From: Brevibacillus centrosporus
GTDB taxonomy: Bacteria > Bacillota > Bacilli > Brevibacillales > Brevibacillaceae
Assembly: GCF_003710815.1 (NCBI RefSeq)
Contig: NZ_RHHP01000041.1
Location: forward strand, 1-64,000
Direction: 5' to 3'
Length of the DNA stretch: 64,000 nucleotides
The notes below the pieces were generated by a model, which was not told the DNA's origin, made no database searches, and saw only the letters and a list, made by a program, of their open reading frames with translations. Shown here one piece after another: positions 51,449 to 60,848 of this stretch (positions are counted from its first letter, which is position 1; each line of letters opens with the position of its first letter). The translations under genes and the position numbers were made by a program.

Positions 51449-52357
51449 TCACGCTTGCTCTTTTACGGCTTGATCCGTTTTCAACGGTACGTTCACCGTT
51501 TTCTTTTTCATGGAGCTAAGGGTAAAGACGATGATCGCTCCCCAGATCAGGGAGAACGATATGAAATGCGTAGTCGTGAACGCTTCCCCAAACAAGAAAA
51601 CAGCGCTCAACAGCTGGATGGTCGGCGACAAATATTGAATAAAGCCCAACGTCGACAATGGCAGGCGCTTGGTCGCTTGCGCAAACCAGTACAACGGCAT
51701 GGCAGTCCCTACTCCTGCAAGTAGAAGCAAAACGAATTTCCACCACTCCAGTGCAAACGCGGTACCTGTGCCGTTCATTTCAATGATAAACAGGTAGATA
51801 AGCGAAAGCGGCGTTACAAAAACGGTTTCCCATGCCAGACCGAACATCGCCTCGAGATTGACCAGCTTTTTCGCCAATCCATAAAAGGCAAAGGTCAAAG
51901 CGAGCGATAGAGCCACCCACGGCACCTGACCATACTCGACCGTGATGAAAATAACCCCAAGTGCAGCCATTCCCAGTGCCACCCACTGTCCGATGCCGAG
52001 CTTTTCTTTCAAAAAGATGACACCCAGCAATACGCTGATCAAAGGGTTCATGTAATAGCCGAGACTCGCTTCCATCACGTGATCATTGGTAACAGCCCAA
52101 ATGTACAGCAGCCAGTTGGCACTGATTAGCATGGAGCACAGGAACAGCGCTCCCTTTAGCTTCGCTCCGGGCGCCGCCGCCCATAACGGCTTCCAACGCT
52201 TCGTAATGACAATAATGAAAAGAACAAAAATGAGTGACCATACTATTCGGTGGGCCAAAATTTCCAATGACCCCATGCTTTGAAATAGCTTCCAGTAAAA
52301 CGGAAGCATTCCCCAAGCCAAGTACGCCACAATCCCGTACAAGACCCCTTGTTTCAT
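51449..52357 (-). CDS. rarD: EamA family transporter RarD
   Basis: A 302-residue membrane protein with ten predicted helices in two EamA repeats. The RarD hallmarks YLAWGMLPFYWKLF at the start, LAHRIVWSLIF and MEASLGYYMNPL and QYLSPTIQLL are all present. RarD proteins are putative exporters linked to chloramphenicol tolerance and amino-acid or metabolite efflux; substrate here unproven. The ATG at 52357 is preceded by GTGGAGGCACAGAG. Monocistronic, divergent from a second EamA permease. Confidence 0.9.
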   Translation of the reverse strand: MKQGVLYGIVAYLAWGMLPFYWKLFQSMGSLEILAHRIVWSLIFVLFIIVITKRWKPLWAAAPGAKLKGALFLCSMLISANWLLYIWAVTNDHVMEASLGYYMNPLISVLLGVIFLKEKLGIGQWVALGMAALGVIFITVEYGQVPWVALSLALTFAFYGLAKKLVNLEAMFGLAWETVFVTPLSLIYLFIIEMNGTGTAFALEWWKFVLLLLAGVGTAMPLYWFAQATKRLPLSTLGFIQYLSPTIQLLSAVFLFGEAFTTTHFISFSLIWGAIIVFTLSSMKKKTVNVPLKTDQAVKEQA

Positions 52358-52612
52358 CTCTGTGCCTCCACGTATGCCAGACTTATGGTAGTAGTGTAAC
52401 GGAATTACTGGTAGATCGCTATGTATTAACAGCGAGCATACGTACCGAAGTTCACCTTTTAGTCCACTGCTGTGGTAACAAAGCAGCAGAGCATTTTGCT
52501 ACCATAGTAACCAGATAAAGCGAGTCGCAATTTTTCATTGTACCAATAAATCACCTGTAGTACAATAGGTTTTATTCATAAAAGTTCACTATTTCAGAAG
52601 GGAATTTCACCT

Positions 52613-53521
52613 ATGACATACTGGAAATCGGTGCTATTGGTTTTGCTGGGTGCTTGCAGCTACGGAGTTCTGTCCTTATTTATGAAGCTATCCTTTCAGG
52701 CTGGATTCACCCCTTATGAGATGAGCAGTAGTCAATTGATCTTAGGCGGACTGATCATGTCCATCATGGCTCTGTTCTTTTCCAAGCAGCGCTTCCAATG
52801 GAAATATGTGCAAAAGCTCATTCCTGTCAGCTTGATGATGGCATCGTCCAGTTTCTTTTACCATCAAGCCGTCAGTCAAATGTCTGCATCACTCGCTATC
52901 GTTTTTTTCTTTCAGTTCACCTGGATCGGGGTCCTTTTGGAATCTGTCGCGCAGCGCAAGTGGCCATCTCCTGCTAAATGGGTATCGATCGTGATGCTCG
53001 GGATCGGAACCGTCTTTGCGAGTGGCCTCGGAGAGTCAGGATGGCAGACCATCAGCTTGACGGGACTCGCATGCGGACTTCTGTCAGGAGCGACCTTTGC
53101 CTTTGTCATCTTTTTTAGCGGCCGGATTCTGGCGGACATGAATCCGTACCTGCGAAGTGCCATTTCAATTAGCTTGGCGTCGGTAATGATTTCGATCGTC
53201 TATCCTCCCGCTTTTCTGATAAATGGACGCTTACTGGAAGGCTTGCTGCCATTCGGACTGCTCGTCGCTCTCTTCGGTTCCGTCATTCCGATCTTTTGTT
53301 TGTCGGTGGGCGTGCCTCGCATTGGCAACGGACTGGCGACCATTCTCAGTGCAGCGGAACTGCCAGCGGTCGTTCTCCTGTCCAGCTTCGTCCTGCGTGA
53401 GTCGGTGTCGCTGTCGCAATGGGGCGGGGTCCTGATGATCCTCGCAGCGATCGGCATGCCCCAGATCAAATGGAAGCAGATTCTGATGCCTGCACAGACT
53501 GTTCAAAAGAAAAGCGCGTAA
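52613..53521 (+). CDS. DMT superfamily (EamA) transporter
   Basis: A 302-residue ten-helix permease with two EamA repeats (SYGVLSLFMKLSFQAGFTP at the start; FVLRESVSLSQWGGVLMILA near the end). It is not a RarD type; it resembles YcxC/RhaT-like drug/metabolite exporters of Bacilli. The ATG follows GAAGGG. It is divergent from rarD with 255 bases between; that gap carries AT-rich promoter-like sequence and no recognised riboswitch. Substrate unknown. Confidence 0.8.
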   Translation: MTYWKSVLLVLLGACSYGVLSLFMKLSFQAGFTPYEMSSSQLILGGLIMSIMALFFSKQRFQWKYVQKLIPVSLMMASSSFFYHQAVSQMSASLAIVFFFQFTWIGVLLESVAQRKWPSPAKWVSIVMLGIGTVFASGLGESGWQTISLTGLACGLLSGATFAFVIFFSGRILADMNPYLRSAISISLASVMISIVYPPAFLINGRLLEGLLPFGLLVALFGSVIPIFCLSVGVPRIGNGLATILSAAELPAVVLLSSFVLRESVSLSQWGGVLMILAAIGMPQIKWKQILMPAQTVQKKSA

Positions 53522-53532
53522 TACTCACTGCA

Positions 53533-53574
53533 AAAAGGCGTGTGGAACCCATTGGTTCCTACACGCCTTTTCTT
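53533..53574. terminator. Strong bidirectional terminator at the end of the aromatic-catabolism operon
   Basis: AAAAGGCGTGTGGAACC (53533-53549) pairs almost perfectly with GGTTCCTACACGCCTTTT (53554-53571), with A5 left and T-rich right. It ends both the EamA gene and the long - strand operon. Confidence 0.92.
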
Positions 53575-53597
53575 TTGTGAAGCTATGCGGCTTCTGC

Positions 53598-54413
53598 TCA
53601 AAAGCGCCAAGGGGCAATTTTGCGCTCCAGCACTTTCAGCAGCTGATTCAAAACGACCGAAATCACCATAAGTACGGCTACATACCCTAGATACTCCCCT
53701 GTCTTAAACAGCTCGGATGCATGCCTGATTGCATAGCCAATCCCTTGGGTGGAAGCGAGCATCTCAGCTACTACGACCGCAATCATAGCGCGTCCAATCG
53801 CCAATCGGATCCCGGTTACGATGTAGGACATCGAGGACGGGAAAATGACCTCTTTAAACAGTTGCAGCTCCGTGGCACCATAGGAACGCGCTGCCTTGAT
53901 CAGGGAAGTATCTGTCGTCTTCACTCCTGCTGTTGTATTAATGAGGATCGGAAAGATCGACATCGTAAAGACCATCATGATTTTGGACAACAGGCCCAGC
54001 CCAAACCACAGAATGAAGAGCGGCGTCAGTGCGATCACAGGTGTCGTGTACAAAGCGATGATAATCGGATCAAACGCATAGTCAAGCTTTCTCCAGTATC
54101 CGAGAGCGAGACCGATGGGAATGCCGATAAGTGCCAGAGCAAATCCGATGGCGAGCTCGATGAAGCTGGTCAATAAATGCTCGAAGACAGCGCCGTTTGC
54201 CATGAACTGCCAGATGCTTGCGATAATATTACTCGGCCAGTTGAAGATAAACGTATCGATCATCCCGATTTGGCCAAAAATTTCCCAGATCCCCAAAATG
54301 ATGACTACAGTAATGACAGGGTACGTTACGGCTGGAGAGATCATGCTTTTTCTCTTCTTTTTCGCAGGGATGGATGTACTGCCTGTCGTCACCGCTTTGC
54401 TGAGCTCGGACAT
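53598..54413 (-). CDS. ABC transporter permease (SsuC/TauC/NrtB type)
   Basis: A 271-residue permease with six predicted helices and the EAA-type loop AARSYGATELQLFKEVIFPSS, in the SsuC/TauC/NrtB family. ATG at 54413 overlaps the stop of the ATPase gene (TGATG) and follows GGGGGG. It is the membrane channel of the importer for which the ATPase (54413-55213) and binding lipoprotein (55236-56303) are the other parts. Because the genes run on from aromatic catabolic enzymes, I infer import of the aromatic substrate rather than sulfonate or nitrate. Confidence 0.85.
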   Translation of the reverse strand: MSELSKAVTTGSTSIPAKKKRKSMISPAVTYPVITVVIILGIWEIFGQIGMIDTFIFNWPSNIIASIWQFMANGAVFEHLLTSFIELAIGFALALIGIPIGLALGYWRKLDYAFDPIIIALYTTPVIALTPLFILWFGLGLLSKIMMVFTMSIFPILINTTAGVKTTDTSLIKAARSYGATELQLFKEVIFPSSMSYIVTGIRLAIGRAMIAVVVAEMLASTQGIGYAIRHASELFKTGEYLGYVAVLMVISVVLNQLLKVLERKIAPWRF

Positions 54414-55213
54414 CAAGCTTCCCCCCTTTGATACTGTCTTTTGACTTCGCCTTTTAAATGGTTCCAGACTTGCGATTTGTAGTCTTGGTATTCAGGCAAT
54501 AGCTTTGTCTCCAAGGTACGCGGGTAAGGAATGTCAATCGTCAGCTCCTCCACGATCCTGCCGGGACGAACTGACATGAGGAAAATCCGGTTTGAGAGAA
54601 ACACAGCCTCGTCTATCGAGTGCGTAATGAAGATAACCGTCTTCTTTTCGTGAAGCATCAGCTTCAGGACTTCCTCCTGCATGATTTCCCTCGTCTGTTC
54701 ATCAATGGCGGAAAACGGTTCGTCCATGAGCAGAATCTTCGGCTCCACAGCAAAGGCACGAGCAATTCCCACACGCTGCTTCATCCCGCCGGATAGCTGA
54801 TGCGGATACTTGGACTCGAAGCCATCCAATCCCACCATGCGAATGTAATGCATGACTTTCTCCTGGATTTCACTTTTGCTTTTTCTCTCTAGCCGCAATC
54901 CAAAAGCAATGTTGTCGAATACCGTATGCCAGGGCATCAGGGCGAAATCCTGGAATACCATCGCGCGATCTCCGCCAGGACCGTTGACTTCCACACCATC
55001 GATGTAGATTTTTCCGGCACTGGGCCGATTTAAACCATCGAGTGTATGCAAAAGCGTGCTCTTTCCGCATCCACTCGGCCCAATGATAGAGATGAATTCT
55101 CCGGGATAGACCTTTGCTGACACGTTATTTAAAGCGTGAACCTGATTGGGCTCGCCCTCGTTGTAAATGACATTGAGCTGATGAAAATCCAATACGGGAA
55201 CTGCCTGCGCCAT
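54413..55213 (-). CDS. ABC transporter ATP-binding protein (SsuB/TauB type)
   Basis: A 266-residue ATPase: Walker A IIGPSGCGKSTLL, Q-loop VFQDFALMPWHTV, signature LSGGMKQRVGIARAF, Walker B ILLMDEPFSAID and switch histidine FITHSIDEA. The MPW sequence after the Q-loop is typical of the taurine/sulfonate/nitrate group. The ATG at 55213 follows GGAGTTGGAGG. It energises uptake by the permease at 53598; same operon, 22 bases after the binding protein. Confidence 0.88.
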   Translation of the reverse strand: MAQAVPVLDFHQLNVIYNEGEPNQVHALNNVSAKVYPGEFISIIGPSGCGKSTLLHTLDGLNRPSAGKIYIDGVEVNGPGGDRAMVFQDFALMPWHTVFDNIAFGLRLERKSKSEIQEKVMHYIRMVGLDGFESKYPHQLSGGMKQRVGIARAFAVEPKILLMDEPFSAIDEQTREIMQEEVLKLMLHEKKTVIFITHSIDEAVFLSNRIFLMSVRPGRIVEELTIDIPYPRTLETKLLPEYQDYKSQVWNHLKGEVKRQYQRGEA

Positions 55214-55235
55214 CTTCCTCCAACTCCTCTCGCTG

Positions 55236-56303
55236 TCAATTCGGATAAAAGCTTTCGTCGATTACTTTGTCGATCGTAAGGCTATCATCGATGATCCCGA
55301 TGTCCTTCGCGATTTTGAGTGAGAACTCAATGCCGTCTTTATTGAATTTTGCATCATCTGGAATGGTGGGCAGTACGAATTCCAAGCCTTTGCGTGTAAC
55401 CTCCTCGCTAAAGCCCAGTTCCTTCACACCAATTTTCACGACCTCATCCAGATTCTTAGGGTCTTTCACAAATTGAATCGATTCCACCATCGCAGCCATA
55501 AACGCTTTCAGGACTTCCGGTTTTTCACGGATCATTTTGCCGCTTGCTGTAATGACGTCATGGTTAAGCCCCTTTAACTCGTCCTTGATTACCGCGATTT
55601 CCTTCATACCTGCTTTCTCTGCTTCCACATCAGAGGGTGTAGCGATGAGCGTGACGGCTACCTGCCCCGTTTTCAAAGCTGCCAAGCGAGCAGGCGATGC
55701 TCCAGCCGAAATGATGGTCACGTCTTTATCCGGCTGCAGGCCATGATTTTGCAGCCACCATCTCATCTGCATGTCTGTTCCGTTATTGGGTTGGAGTACG
55801 GCTGCTGCTTTTCCCTTCAGATCTTCTACCTTTTGGATGTCAGGGGAGACAAAAACTTTGAAGAGCGATTCAGAAACAGAAGCCCCGATAATCTTCATGT
55901 CGGCTCCTTGTGCTACACCGGAGATCACATTTTCCGGCAGGCCAAACGTCAGATCGAAGTTGCCCGATTGCAAGCCGCGGAGCGCGACGACGCCGCCTTC
56001 CACGCCTTGAATCTGAACGTCCAAATTGTATTTCTCAAAGATTCCTTTCTCTTTTCCAACAAAAACAGTTGTAATATCTTGTGTGGTGAGGGCCGCACTG
56101 CCGATATTCAGCTTCGTCATTTCAGCCAGCTTTTGCTTGGGTGCATCTGCCTGTGCTGCGTTTTGCGCATTGGGTTGGGTTGGCGTAGCATTGGACGCTG
56201 CTGGCTGCGCAGACGATCCGGTAGAGCTGGATTGGGCACAGCCACTCATGAGCAAAGCTGTGGACATGAGCAAACCGATCACACTTTTCCATGCTGTTCT
56301 CAT
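55236..56303 (-). CDS. ABC transporter substrate-binding lipoprotein (SsuA/NMT1-like)
   Basis: A 355-residue lipoprotein: signal peptide with lipobox MSGC (Cys22), a Ser/Ala/Gln-rich linker to about resid 58, then an NMT1/SsuA-type periplasmic-binding fold (GSAALTTQDITTVFVGKEKG, VEGGVVALRGLQSGNFDLTF, NNGTDMQMRWWLQNHG, ASPARLAALKTGQVAVTLI). It captures the substrate outside the membrane for the importer. Gap of 22 bases to the ATPase. The ligand is unknown; NMT1-type proteins bind small organic anions including aromatic ones. Confidence 0.85.
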   Translation of the reverse strand: MRTAWKSVIGLLMSTALLMSGCAQSSSTGSSAQPAASNATPTQPNAQNAAQADAPKQKLAEMTKLNIGSAALTTQDITTVFVGKEKGIFEKYNLDVQIQGVEGGVVALRGLQSGNFDLTFGLPENVISGVAQGADMKIIGASVSESLFKVFVSPDIQKVEDLKGKAAAVLQPNNGTDMQMRWWLQNHGLQPDKDVTIISAGASPARLAALKTGQVAVTLIATPSDVEAEKAGMKEIAVIKDELKGLNHDVITASGKMIREKPEVLKAFMAAMVESIQFVKDPKNLDEVVKIGVKELGFSEEVTRKGLEFVLPTIPDDAKFNKDGIEFSLKIAKDIGIIDDSLTIDKVIDESFYPN

Positions 56304-56371
56304 CCTGAATAACCCCCTTCTTACCTTGCGAACTAAGAATGAATGAAAAATCGCTGTTGACCATATACGGG

Positions 56372-58102
56372 CTAATCTTTTTGGTTCGATATTTTCGCAA
56401 TGCGCACATCAATGACCGCGGATCGTCCGCTTTTCACGGCCTCCATGCCGGATTGCAGCGCTTCTTTTAAGTCTTGTGGGTCCACTACTGTTCTGGCGTA
56501 TGCACCTCCAGCCGCTTCCGCCATCTTCGCGAGATCCGCCGGTTGATCAAAATTGACCCAGTAACGATCGTCACGCTTGGCTGCCCCATCCGGGTAGAGC
56601 TTCAGCAGATTTTGCTTGGTCGCGTTCCAGCCCTGATTGTTGTAGATCACGGTCAGAAACGGCACCTGGTATCTTCGCGACATCCAATACAGGGAGCCTG
56701 GTACTCCAAAGAGGTAGCAGCCGTCCCCGGTAAGACTTACTACCGTTTTGTCCGGTTGGGCCAGTTTGGCTCCGAAGGCTGCTCCTCCTGCCCACCCCAA
56801 GGAGCTTCCGCCATTCACAAAATGCGTCATAGGTTTTGTTCGAGGCAGATGCTGAGTCACCGCGAGTGCATTGGTGATCGTCTCATCCATGACGATCGTG
56901 TCTTCGTCAATGACTTCCCGCAGACATGCAGTCAGCCATTCCGCCGTGATCACGCCATCTTCTGGCTGCTTTTCCCGTAGCCTCCACTGCTCCCGCTGAT
57001 CCGCATGCGCTCTCGCCAGCCGTTCGTATCTTTCCGAGATCACCTCTTCATCCAAGGGAACCGAGTGAATCGCGTCGATCAACTGGTCGAGTGCTTCACA
57101 AGAATCCGCCTGGTAGAAGCAGGTAGATGGCATATACCACAAAGGCAAATCTTGCTTGAGCGGATCGATATCGATGTAGTAGATTTGACAATCCTCCTTG
57201 GGCTTGAAAAGAGTCTGCACCCACGGAGCATCGGAATCGATGACGAGGATGACATCCGCCTTCTCCACCCATTCCCGCCCCTGAAAGCCTTGGTGCATCG
57301 GGTGATCCCACGGAAAATTCATATGACTGGCGTTTTGCTCAATAACGGGAATGGCCAGCGTGTCACACAAAGCGACCAGCTGCTGCACGGCCTTTGCATT
57401 TCGCCCCAAGTAAGAGGTAATGACCAAAGGATGTCTCGCGTTTCCCAGCGCAGCCATCATTTTCTCTACAGCTGAGCTGGGCAGTGGTGTCTTCTCGATT
57501 GGGGCCCATTTTTCCGGGGAATCGATACAAGGCGTGACCTCTTCCTCCAAAACCTCTCGTGCACCTGTTAGGTAGATTGGTCCTTGAGGGTCGGAGTGGG
57601 CTAATTGCATGGCCCGATACACGAGTCTCTTCACATTTTTGCCGGTGCGAATGTCGTACTCCCACTTCACGTAAGGACGCACAATCCCGCGCTGGTCATA
57701 CACATTTTGCAGATGGTTGATATGTGTGTTTCTCGTTCCTCGCAGTTCCCCTTCCATGGTGTAAGGAGTCTCTCCTGAAAAAATGAAGACAGGGACGCGT
57801 GATCTCGCCGCATTGTGAACGGTCCCGCCCAGGTTTTGCGTGCCGACGTCTGTGTGGACAAACACACCCTGTGCTTTCCCACTCAATAGCGCGTATCCGT
57901 GGGCAGCACACATCGCTACGCTTTCATGCGGACATATGATGACTTCTGGCAGTGCGCGGCCTGCTGCTTTTGCCTTTGCCAAGCCTTCGATGATCGCGGG
58001 ATGATCGCTCCCCAGATTGGAGAACAGATACGATACGCCCCACTCCTGCAGAGCGTCAAGCAAGGCATCCGCCGTGTTGTACGGGACCTGATTATCTTCC
58101 AC
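56372..58102 (-). CDS. Thiamine-diphosphate-dependent enzyme, probable 2-oxo acid decarboxylase
   Basis: A 576-residue ThDP enzyme of the acetolactate synthase/benzoylformate decarboxylase superfamily. The activating glutamate is Glu60 in CPHESVAMC; the ThDP motif GDG (459-461) is followed by exactly 26 residues and NN (488-489). No FAD-site or ALS-specific features are clear. The GTG at 58102 follows GAGGAGGAG. It is 22 bases after an aldehyde dehydrogenase gene, so I infer decarboxylation of an aryl-2-oxo acid to the aldehyde, as in the mandelate pathway. A different carboligase role is possible. Confidence 0.78.
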   Translation of the reverse strand: MEDNQVPYNTADALLDALQEWGVSYLFSNLGSDHPAIIEGLAKAKAAGRALPEVIICPHESVAMCAAHGYALLSGKAQGVFVHTDVGTQNLGGTVHNAARSRVPVFIFSGETPYTMEGELRGTRNTHINHLQNVYDQRGIVRPYVKWEYDIRTGKNVKRLVYRAMQLAHSDPQGPIYLTGAREVLEEEVTPCIDSPEKWAPIEKTPLPSSAVEKMMAALGNARHPLVITSYLGRNAKAVQQLVALCDTLAIPVIEQNASHMNFPWDHPMHQGFQGREWVEKADVILVIDSDAPWVQTLFKPKEDCQIYYIDIDPLKQDLPLWYMPSTCFYQADSCEALDQLIDAIHSVPLDEEVISERYERLARAHADQREQWRLREKQPEDGVITAEWLTACLREVIDEDTIVMDETITNALAVTQHLPRTKPMTHFVNGGSSLGWAGGAAFGAKLAQPDKTVVSLTGDGCYLFGVPGSLYWMSRRYQVPFLTVIYNNQGWNATKQNLLKLYPDGAAKRDDRYWVNFDQPADLAKMAEAAGGAYARTVVDPQDLKEALQSGMEAVKSGRSAVIDVRIAKISNQKD

Positions 58103-58123
58103 TTGCCAACTCCTCCTCTTCTC

Positions 58124-59575
58124 TCAAGTTGTCCGATGGAGATTGATGGCGTGGTATTCGATGTATTCCGCGAGTCCCACTTCCCCATTCTCCCTCCCGA
58201 TCCCGCTCTGCTTCACTCCACCAAACGGCATATGACGGTATCCAAGTGGTGTTTGACCATGACCATTGACAAAGGTCATTCCAGCTTCAAGGTCACGCGC
58301 GAGACGCAATGCCCTGTCCGGATCAGCGGACCAGACAGATGAACCCAAGCCGTACTCGGTGTGATTCGCCATCTCCACGGCCTCTTCTTCCGTTCGATAC
58401 GAGATCAGGGGGATCACGGGGCCAAACTGCTCACAAGTCACGATTTCCTGTCCTGGCTCCACATCCCTGACGACCGCTGGCTGCAGGTAGTAGCCGTTCT
58501 CCCAGTTGTCTGGCTCCAGCTTTGTTCCCAGATGAGTGACCGTCGCCTGGCTATTTTTCAATCGCGCCGTCAAATCCTGCACGTACTGGTATTGCTGCTT
58601 ATTGTTGAGCGGCCCAAAGGTAGCTTGTTCATTCAGCCCGTGTCCGATTTTGAACGAGTCCACATATTCACAAAGCTTCGCATGGAAGGAATCGTACAAA
58701 TGCTGGGGTACGTAGATTCGCTTGATCGCAAAACAAACCTGTCCGGACCGCCGAAATACCCCTGCTGCTATTTTCGGGACGACCTCATCCAAGTTTGCAT
58801 CGTCGAGAACGATCGCAGGGTCGTTTCCTCCCAATTCGAAGTGAACGCTTTTCAGAGCATCCGCCGCATCCTTCATCACATGCGCTGCGGTTCTTCCGCC
58901 ACCGGTGAACGAAACTTTCCGTACGAGCGGATGTGTCGTCAAAGCCTTGCCTACATCGGCATCACCATGAATGACGGAGATCACGCCCGGTGGAAAAAGC
59001 GCTGCCATCTTTTTCAATACCGTAGATGCTCCCATAGGGGCAAAAGGAGAAGGCTTGATGACAATCGTGTTGCCGGCAATCAGTGCCGGAGCAACTTTTT
59101 GCATCGTCAGGACAAGCGGAGCATTCCAGGGGACGATGCCCGCGATGACCCCGATCGGTCTTTTCTCCACACTCACCCAGCTATGTGCATCTTCCACCCG
59201 TGTCTCTTGGAAAAAGGTCTGGGCCAGCTCAACTGTATTTTTGATCGCAGAGATCGCCAGATGCGTGATCTCCAGCTTCGTTGTCGAAAGAAGCATCCCA
59301 TTTTCTCTCGATACCATAACAGCCAAATCGGAGGCTTCTTTTTCTAAGAGGGAGGCTGCCTGCTTCAAAAGAGCCATCCGCTCGTGCAACGGAGTCTTGC
59401 GCCACGAGAGGAATGCCTGATGGGCTGCTTCTACTGCCATTCCCACATGCTGGGTCGAGCCTTTTGCTACCAGCCCTACCACATCTGACAGGCGGCCCGG
59501 ATCTCGCACTTCCATATAATTTTCAGTCGATATCTCTTCATTATTGATCAGCAAATGTATGCGGCCCACACTCAT
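58124..59575 (-). CDS. NAD(P)-dependent aldehyde dehydrogenase
   Basis: A 483-residue ALDH: VPWNAPLVL (Asn151), NAD-site segment VIKPSPFAPMG, general base Glu247 in FELGGNDPA, nucleophile Cys281 in RSGQVCFAIKR and EQFGPVIPLISY. Usual family length. Benzaldehyde or vanillin-type dehydrogenases belong to this group, and the ThDP gene next door supports an aromatic aldehyde substrate. Start at 59575 after GAGGGCGAG. Expected product: the aromatic acid. Confidence 0.85.
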   Translation of the reverse strand: MSVGRIHLLINNEEISTENYMEVRDPGRLSDVVGLVAKGSTQHVGMAVEAAHQAFLSWRKTPLHERMALLKQAASLLEKEASDLAVMVSRENGMLLSTTKLEITHLAISAIKNTVELAQTFFQETRVEDAHSWVSVEKRPIGVIAGIVPWNAPLVLTMQKVAPALIAGNTIVIKPSPFAPMGASTVLKKMAALFPPGVISVIHGDADVGKALTTHPLVRKVSFTGGGRTAAHVMKDAADALKSVHFELGGNDPAIVLDDANLDEVVPKIAAGVFRRSGQVCFAIKRIYVPQHLYDSFHAKLCEYVDSFKIGHGLNEQATFGPLNNKQQYQYVQDLTARLKNSQATVTHLGTKLEPDNWENGYYLQPAVVRDVEPGQEIVTCEQFGPVIPLISYRTEEEAVEMANHTEYGLGSSVWSADPDRALRLARDLEAGMTFVNGHGQTPLGYRHMPFGGVKQSGIGRENGEVGLAEYIEYHAINLHRTT

Positions 59576-59603
59576 CCTTTTCTCGCCCTCGCTTTCTACG
59601 AAT

Positions 59604-60818
59604 CTAGACTTGGGTTTTCGGAAGCTCGCCGATTCCTTCTTCTCGTGCACTCGCGATCATGGCCGAAGCCAGGAGCCATTTCTTCGCTCTTTCCGGATCC
59701 GCGGCCAGCTCTGCCATCTCCTTTTGCAGCTGCAGGCGATGAGCTGGATCCTTTTCTTTTACGACGTTTGTATTTTTTTCGCTAATTTTCCGAACGTATT
59801 CCATAGCCACCCGACGGCGTACTTCGTTATAGGTATCGAATTCCGGTCCAAACTCTGCCCCTTCGCTGATACGAAGCAGACGGATGCTCAGATCAATCGC
59901 GTCGTGGATACCGCTGTTCAGGCCCAAGCCTCCCATCGGGCTATTGATGTGCGCCGCATCTCCCAATAGAATCACGCGCCCGTCATAAAAGGAATCCGCC
60001 ACGCGCTGATGGATTTTGTAAATGGTATTTTCCACGATCGGAAAGGTATCTGTCGTATGAAGCGCCTTTTGCAACGTTTTTTGGATGTTCTCGGGATTGA
60101 GCGCTACCTCATCGCTTGTCTCAGGTGAGATCGGGTACAGGAAACGCCATGCTTCCGGAACACGCAGAATGAACAGGAACTCTTCCGGGTCCGAAATGTA
60201 ATTCACAAAAGCGAGATCAGGAATATACCGATCAAAAGGTACGGGGGTTCCTACCAGCAGCCATCTTTCTTCCAGCGTATAGCCATCGAATCCCACTCCC
60301 AGCTTTTTGCGGACAGTGCTTCTTCCTCCATCTGCCCCCAACAGGTACGGTGTGCGAATTTGATAGCTTCCCGAAGGTGTCTGTACCGTAACATTGACAC
60401 CGCTTTCATCTTGTTCAAAATCAACTACTTCAGAATCGAACAGCAGCTTGGCGTGTGGGCGCGTGCTGAGGCGCTGCGCCAAAATCTCAACATAGGTGGC
60501 CTGCGAACATTGCAGACGGAACGGATATTTCGTTTCATCCTTTAAAAGGCTAAAGTCGAATTCCGCATACAATCCCGTTTTGCGGTCCCGGTATTGGACT
60601 TTATCCGCCGGCAGCCCTCTCTTCATGAGCTCGTCAGCTACACCAAAAGGCTCTAGCAGCTCCATCGTCCCCGCATGAAAGGTAGATGCACGCCATTCCC
60701 GACTCGGTGTTGAGCCCTTCTCCAAAACAACAACCGGTATTCCTTTCAGTGACAGGATGTCTGCGACAGTCATTCCTACGGGGCCAGCTCCAGCGATGAC
60801 AATAGGATCCTTGAACAT
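59604..60818 (-). CDS. FAD-dependent monooxygenase, probable 3-hydroxybenzoate 6-hydroxylase type
   Basis: A 404-residue single-component flavoprotein hydroxylase (PF01494 type): FAD dinucleotide loop GAGPVG (10-15), LLGADGGRSTVR (DG motif 163-164) and GDAAHINSPMGGLGLNSG (GD motif 286). These enzymes add one oxygen atom to phenols using NAD(P)H. Because gentisate dioxygenase follows upstream in the operon, conversion of a hydroxybenzoate to gentisate is the best guess. The ATG at 60818 follows AAAGGAGTGGAG. Confidence 0.82.
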   Translation of the reverse strand: MFKDPIVIAGAGPVGMTVADILSLKGIPVVVLEKGSTPSREWRASTFHAGTMELLEPFGVADELMKRGLPADKVQYRDRKTGLYAEFDFSLLKDETKYPFRLQCSQATYVEILAQRLSTRPHAKLLFDSEVVDFEQDESGVNVTVQTPSGSYQIRTPYLLGADGGRSTVRKKLGVGFDGYTLEERWLLVGTPVPFDRYIPDLAFVNYISDPEEFLFILRVPEAWRFLYPISPETSDEVALNPENIQKTLQKALHTTDTFPIVENTIYKIHQRVADSFYDGRVILLGDAAHINSPMGGLGLNSGIHDAIDLSIRLLRISEGAEFGPEFDTYNEVRRRVAMEYVRKISEKNTNVVKEKDPAHRLQLQKEMAELAADPERAKKWLLASAMIASAREEGIGELPKTQV

Positions 60819-60848
60819 GGTGTCTCCACTCCTTTGCTTGAATCAGGA

